The notes under the pieces are model-generated. The model was not told where the DNA came from and ran no database searches. It saw only the letters and a program-made list of their open reading frames with translations. Below, piece after piece: positions 61,561 through 64,000 of a stretch of DNA of 64,000 nt. The stretch covers positions 124,001-188,000 of the forward strand of contig CALVBU010000002.1 of NCBI GenBank assembly GCA_944325875.1, written 5' to 3'. Source of the DNA: Candidatus Gastranaerophilales bacterium (GTDB lineage Bacteria; Cyanobacteriota; Vampirovibrionia; Gastranaerophilales; Gastranaerophilaceae). Position numbers and translations under genes: made by a program. Position 1 is the stretch's first letter, and each line of letters starts with the position of its first letter.

Positions 61561-62517
61561 ATGGCAATTTATTTTTTCTATGGTGAAGAAGATTTTAATA
61601 TAGAGCAAGAAATCGAAAAACTAAAAAAGGGTCTCGATAAAAATTTTCTCGAAATGAGTTTTAAAACTTATAACAATCCTAAATTTCCAGACCTTATTTC
61701 AATTTTGCGAACCCAACCTATGATGTTTGGCAAAATGCTTATTATAATAAATTGTCTTGAATATTTCTCAAAAACATTCGATGATAAAGAAATAAAAGAA
61801 ATCACAGAAGCATTAGAAAATAATAATGAGAATTTAGATATAGTATTTGTTGCGCAATTACCGAGGGATGAAGGTAAAAAACTCGACAGCAGAAAGAAGT
61901 TTTTTAAAACATTATCAAAATATAATGCAAAAGAATTCGCAACAATTCCAACATACAGAACCGCCGAACTTGAGTTGTGGATAAACAAACAAGCTAAATC
62001 AAAAAAATTAAAACTTGATCCAAAAGCAGCAACAGCAATGCTTACACAAATCGGCAATAACCTAAGACAAATCGACACCGAACTCGAAAAACTAAAACTT
62101 ATGGCATATCCCAATGATTTAGTAACAGTCGATATGGTAAAAGAGATTTGCATTTCCAACGAAGATTTATTTGCCTTTTCTGATTATTTAATGGAAGGGA
62201 AAAAAGATTTAGCACTAAAAGAATATCGCAAATTATTGGAGAAAAAGTATTGTCTTGAGATAGTTTCAACCCTCCAAACCATGCTCAGACGCTGGATAAT
62301 TTTAAAAGCAAAATCTTCAGAATGCACCCCTTCTGAATTATCTCGTCTTACCGGCCAGCATGAATATGTTGTAAAACTAACTTTACAAAAACTTAAATCA
62401 ACAAACTTAAAAGATTTAGTAAAACTAAAACAAAATATAACCGAGGCAGAATATAAAATTAAATCAGGACAATCACAAAACCCTGAAGCGGAGGTAGAAA
62501 ATGCCTTCTTTAAATAA
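61561..62517 (+). CDS. holA: DNA polymerase III delta subunit HolA
   Basis: 318 residues from ATG 61561 (MAIYFFYGEEDFNIEQE). The HolA layout is present: an N-terminal AAA-like fold with YFFYGEEDF, the LINKQAKSKKLKLDPKAATAML helix region, IGNNLRQIDTELEKL, and a C-terminal collar domain (LEIVSTLQTMLRRWIILKA). It opens the beta clamp in the clamp loader. It overlaps holB by 17 nt. An in-frame TTG 18 nt upstream is inside the promoter, so it is not used. Confidence 0.85.
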   Translation: MAIYFFYGEEDFNIEQEIEKLKKGLDKNFLEMSFKTYNNPKFPDLISILRTQPMMFGKMLIIINCLEYFSKTFDDKEIKEITEALENNNENLDIVFVAQLPRDEGKKLDSRKKFFKTLSKYNAKEFATIPTYRTAELELWINKQAKSKKLKLDPKAATAMLTQIGNNLRQIDTELEKLKLMAYPNDLVTVDMVKEICISNEDLFAFSDYLMEGKKDLALKEYRKLLEKKYCLEIVSTLQTMLRRWIILKAKSSECTPSELSRLTGQHEYVVKLTLQKLKSTNLKDLVKLKQNITEAEYKIKSGQSQNPEAEVENAFFK

Positions 62518-63391
62518 TTTAGGAATCGAAAATATAAGAGAAAAATATCCTTTTCTAATAAAATATTTCACAAAAGGAATAGAAAAGCCTAATAAAAATA
62601 TTGCGCACTGTATTCTTTTTTACGGAACAGACATTCAGGCACAATACGATTTGGCACTGGAAATTGCAAGAATGCTTAATTGTACAGGCGATCATACCCC
62701 TGAATGCAAATGTCTTAACTGCAATTGGATAAGAGAAAATCAACATCCGGCAGTTCTTACAATATCGAAAGTAGACAACAAACCGTCTAATGACGAATCA
62801 AAAACTGTAATCTCAATTGATCAAGCCAGAATGATAAAAAATGATTTGCTGGTAACTTCAGAATATCATAGAGTATTAATCTTCTGTGACAAAGATAAAG
62901 AAGGTAATGTTTGCGGACTAAATCCTAATAACTTTCAAGAACCGACAGCTAACGCTTTACTAAAAACTTTTGAAGAACCACCGTCTAATACAACATTTTT
63001 CTTTTTAACAAAAGATAAATCAGATATGATTTCGACAATCATATCCCGCGCACAATGTTTCTTTGTACCATCAATGCAAGAAGATAACAGAGATTATTCA
63101 TTAGTAAAGGATTTAATGGAGAATTATCTTGAAACCGAAAGAAACGCCGTCTTGGATTTTAACGACAAACTTCTTACAATCTCAAAAGATAATGACCCAA
63201 TGGAAGTTCTGGTTCAAATGCAAAACTTCATGACAGAATTACTTAAAACAAATGTGCAAAACAAATTACTTAAATTAAAACTTCTAAAAGATATCAATGC
63301 AGTAGAAAAAGCAAAAAAAGAACTTCAATTAAATATGAATATTCAAACAGTCATAGAAAATTTATGCTTTGACCTTATACTTAATGATTAA
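62501..63391 (+). CDS. holB: DNA polymerase III delta' subunit HolB
   Basis: 296 residues. The clamp-loader AAA core is split by a four-cysteine zinc module (LNCTGDHTPECKCLNCNWI, about residues 60-80). EEPPSNTTFFFLTKDKSDMISTIISRAQ is the conserved SRC/sensor 1 region, ending RAQ in place of the usual SRC. Walker A is replaced by LFYGTDIQAQYDLALEIA, lacking GKT, as expected for the non-ATPase delta' subunit. It works with HolA in clamp loading. The ATG lies inside holA, 17 nt before its stop. Confidence 0.85.
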   Translation: MPSLNNLGIENIREKYPFLIKYFTKGIEKPNKNIAHCILFYGTDIQAQYDLALEIARMLNCTGDHTPECKCLNCNWIRENQHPAVLTISKVDNKPSNDESKTVISIDQARMIKNDLLVTSEYHRVLIFCDKDKEGNVCGLNPNNFQEPTANALLKTFEEPPSNTTFFFLTKDKSDMISTIISRAQCFFVPSMQEDNRDYSLVKDLMENYLETERNAVLDFNDKLLTISKDNDPMEVLVQMQNFMTELLKTNVQNKLLKLKLLKDINAVEKAKKELQLNMNIQTVIENLCFDLILND

Positions 63392-63418
63392 CAAATTGCC
63401 CGACATAGACTGTTAGAA

Positions 63419-63424
63419 TATAAT
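63419..63424 (+). promoter_or_regulatory. -10 box for the PAS-GAF gene, leaderless layout
   Basis: TATAAT ends 7 nt before ATG 63432, with no ribosome-binding site in the AT-only gap. Confidence 0.5.
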
Positions 63425-63431
63425 ATTATAT

Positions 63432-64000
63432 ATGAAAAAGTTTGATATCTTCAATCAATTTAGGGATGCTGTAATTATAGTAAACAAAAAGCGGGAAGTA
63501 ATTTATCAAAATTATACTTTCAAACGTTGGTTTGCAGACTTTTCAAACTTGAAAAAATTCTCTCATAACTACAATTTTGATATCTGCCCACTCACCAGCG
63601 AAAACCTTGAAAACTATTCTCCCATCTACCATGCGCTAAACTGTGAAGAAAACTTTTTTGCATCTGTATCCTATCAACATAATAGAGAAAAAACATCCTA
63701 CTATGATATGTCTGTAATTAAAAAAGGTAAATATGCAATTTTCTTTTTCTCAGACATAAGCGCTCAAACAGAATTGTTAAAAAAACAAAAACAATATGAA
63801 AAATTACAACAAAACTACAATAATCTTGAAGAAGAAAATGAAGATTTACAAAAAATTAAACAAAAAGCACAATCTCAAGCCATCCGAATCGCACTCATAA
63901 ACAAAGTTTCCAACATAATAAGAGAATCTACCGATATATCAAAAATTCTTAATTCTGCACTCAATGAACTTGCACTAATGTTTGGCGCATTCAAGACATA
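63432..64000 (+). CDS. PAS-GAF sensor protein (partial, 3' end off the window)
   Basis: 189 complete codons are seen. The N-terminus FDIFNQFRDAVIIVNKKREVIYQNYTFKRWF is a PAS-like domain (about 1-110). A coiled coil follows (KQKQYEKLQQNYNNLEEENEDLQKIKQKA, about 115-150) and then the start of a GAF domain (RIALINKVSNIIRESTDISKILNSALNELALMFG). Such architectures usually end in a histidine kinase or GGDEF domain, which is out of view. There is no signal peptide. Confidence 0.7.
   Translation, partial: MKKFDIFNQFRDAVIIVNKKREVIYQNYTFKRWFADFSNLKKFSHNYNFDICPLTSENLENYSPIYHALNCEENFFASVSYQHNREKTSYYDMSVIKKGKYAIFFFSDISAQTELLKKQKQYEKLQQNYNNLEEENEDLQKIKQKAQSQAIRIALINKVSNIIRESTDISKILNSALNELALMFGAFKT

Overview
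The window looks like chromosome of an uncultured, AT-rich, LPS-bearing Gram-negative relative of Cyanobacteria, most likely a gut Gastranaerophilales/Vampirovibrionia ('Melainabacteria'). This is inferred, not proven, from type IV prepilins with the FTLAEVLITLGII(G/S) N-terminus, an LptB-LptF pair, a type A RNase P RNA, fermentative and glycan-using enzymes, and several proteins sharing a short N-terminal I-x-F-T-G peptide that I associate with this lineage.

Left core (1-34.2 kb): fixX/fixC end, rsmD, a prepilin gene with an odd GC-rich leader holding an 11-C run, an lptB-lptF-phosphodiester glycosidase operon, ligA, a ureohydrolase, mfd, a PrsA/SurA-like lipoprotein, rnpB, recA with a small HTH/zinc-ribbon partner, a block of TPR, metallo-hydrolase and phosphoesterase genes, a second prepilin, thrC-hom, a c-di-GMP and two-component signalling block, an exporter, an alcohol dehydrogenase and ogt.

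Accessory region (about 34.2-47.9 kb): a mosaic of mobile-element parts. It holds a gene II/X-like replication initiator with small partner genes, a DUF3102-like coiled-coil protein, a short ORF ending in the C-terminal signature of an adenine methyltransferase or type IIG enzyme, a 472-residue protein with a candidate PD-(D/E)XK nuclease core, a small and a large serine recombinase, a frameshifted gene, and a compact tyrosine recombinase of FimB/FimE size. Just downstream of the last is a 138-bp segment bounded by 27-bp perfect inverted repeats and carrying a near-consensus promoter. In the sequenced orientation that promoter points away from the following genes (SWEHCY-family protein, secreted PDZ protein, membrane protein), so this is a strong candidate for a phase-variable promoter switch caught OFF. 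The region closes with a pseudogene broken by two in-frame stops, a relic of another large serine integrase, and tRNA-Arg(TCT).

Right core (48-64 kb): two GT2 glycosyltransferases, a GH77 glucanotransferase, alaS, dut behind a hairpin that overlaps its ribosome-binding site, DUF2752 and paired TM2-domain proteins, a GH57 alpha-glucan enzyme, a pentein-fold (agmatine/arginine deiminase-like) protein, a ROK glucokinase, holA-holB, and the start of a PAS-GAF sensor. The GH77, GH57 and ROK genes together suggest glycogen or starch turnover.

A recurrent feature across the window is a TATAAT-type -10 box, often extended TGnTATAAT, ending 6-7 nt before an ATG that lacks a Shine-Dalgarno sequence. 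This points to leaderless mRNAs for rsmD, mfd, a TPR protein, a GNAT protein, holA and others.
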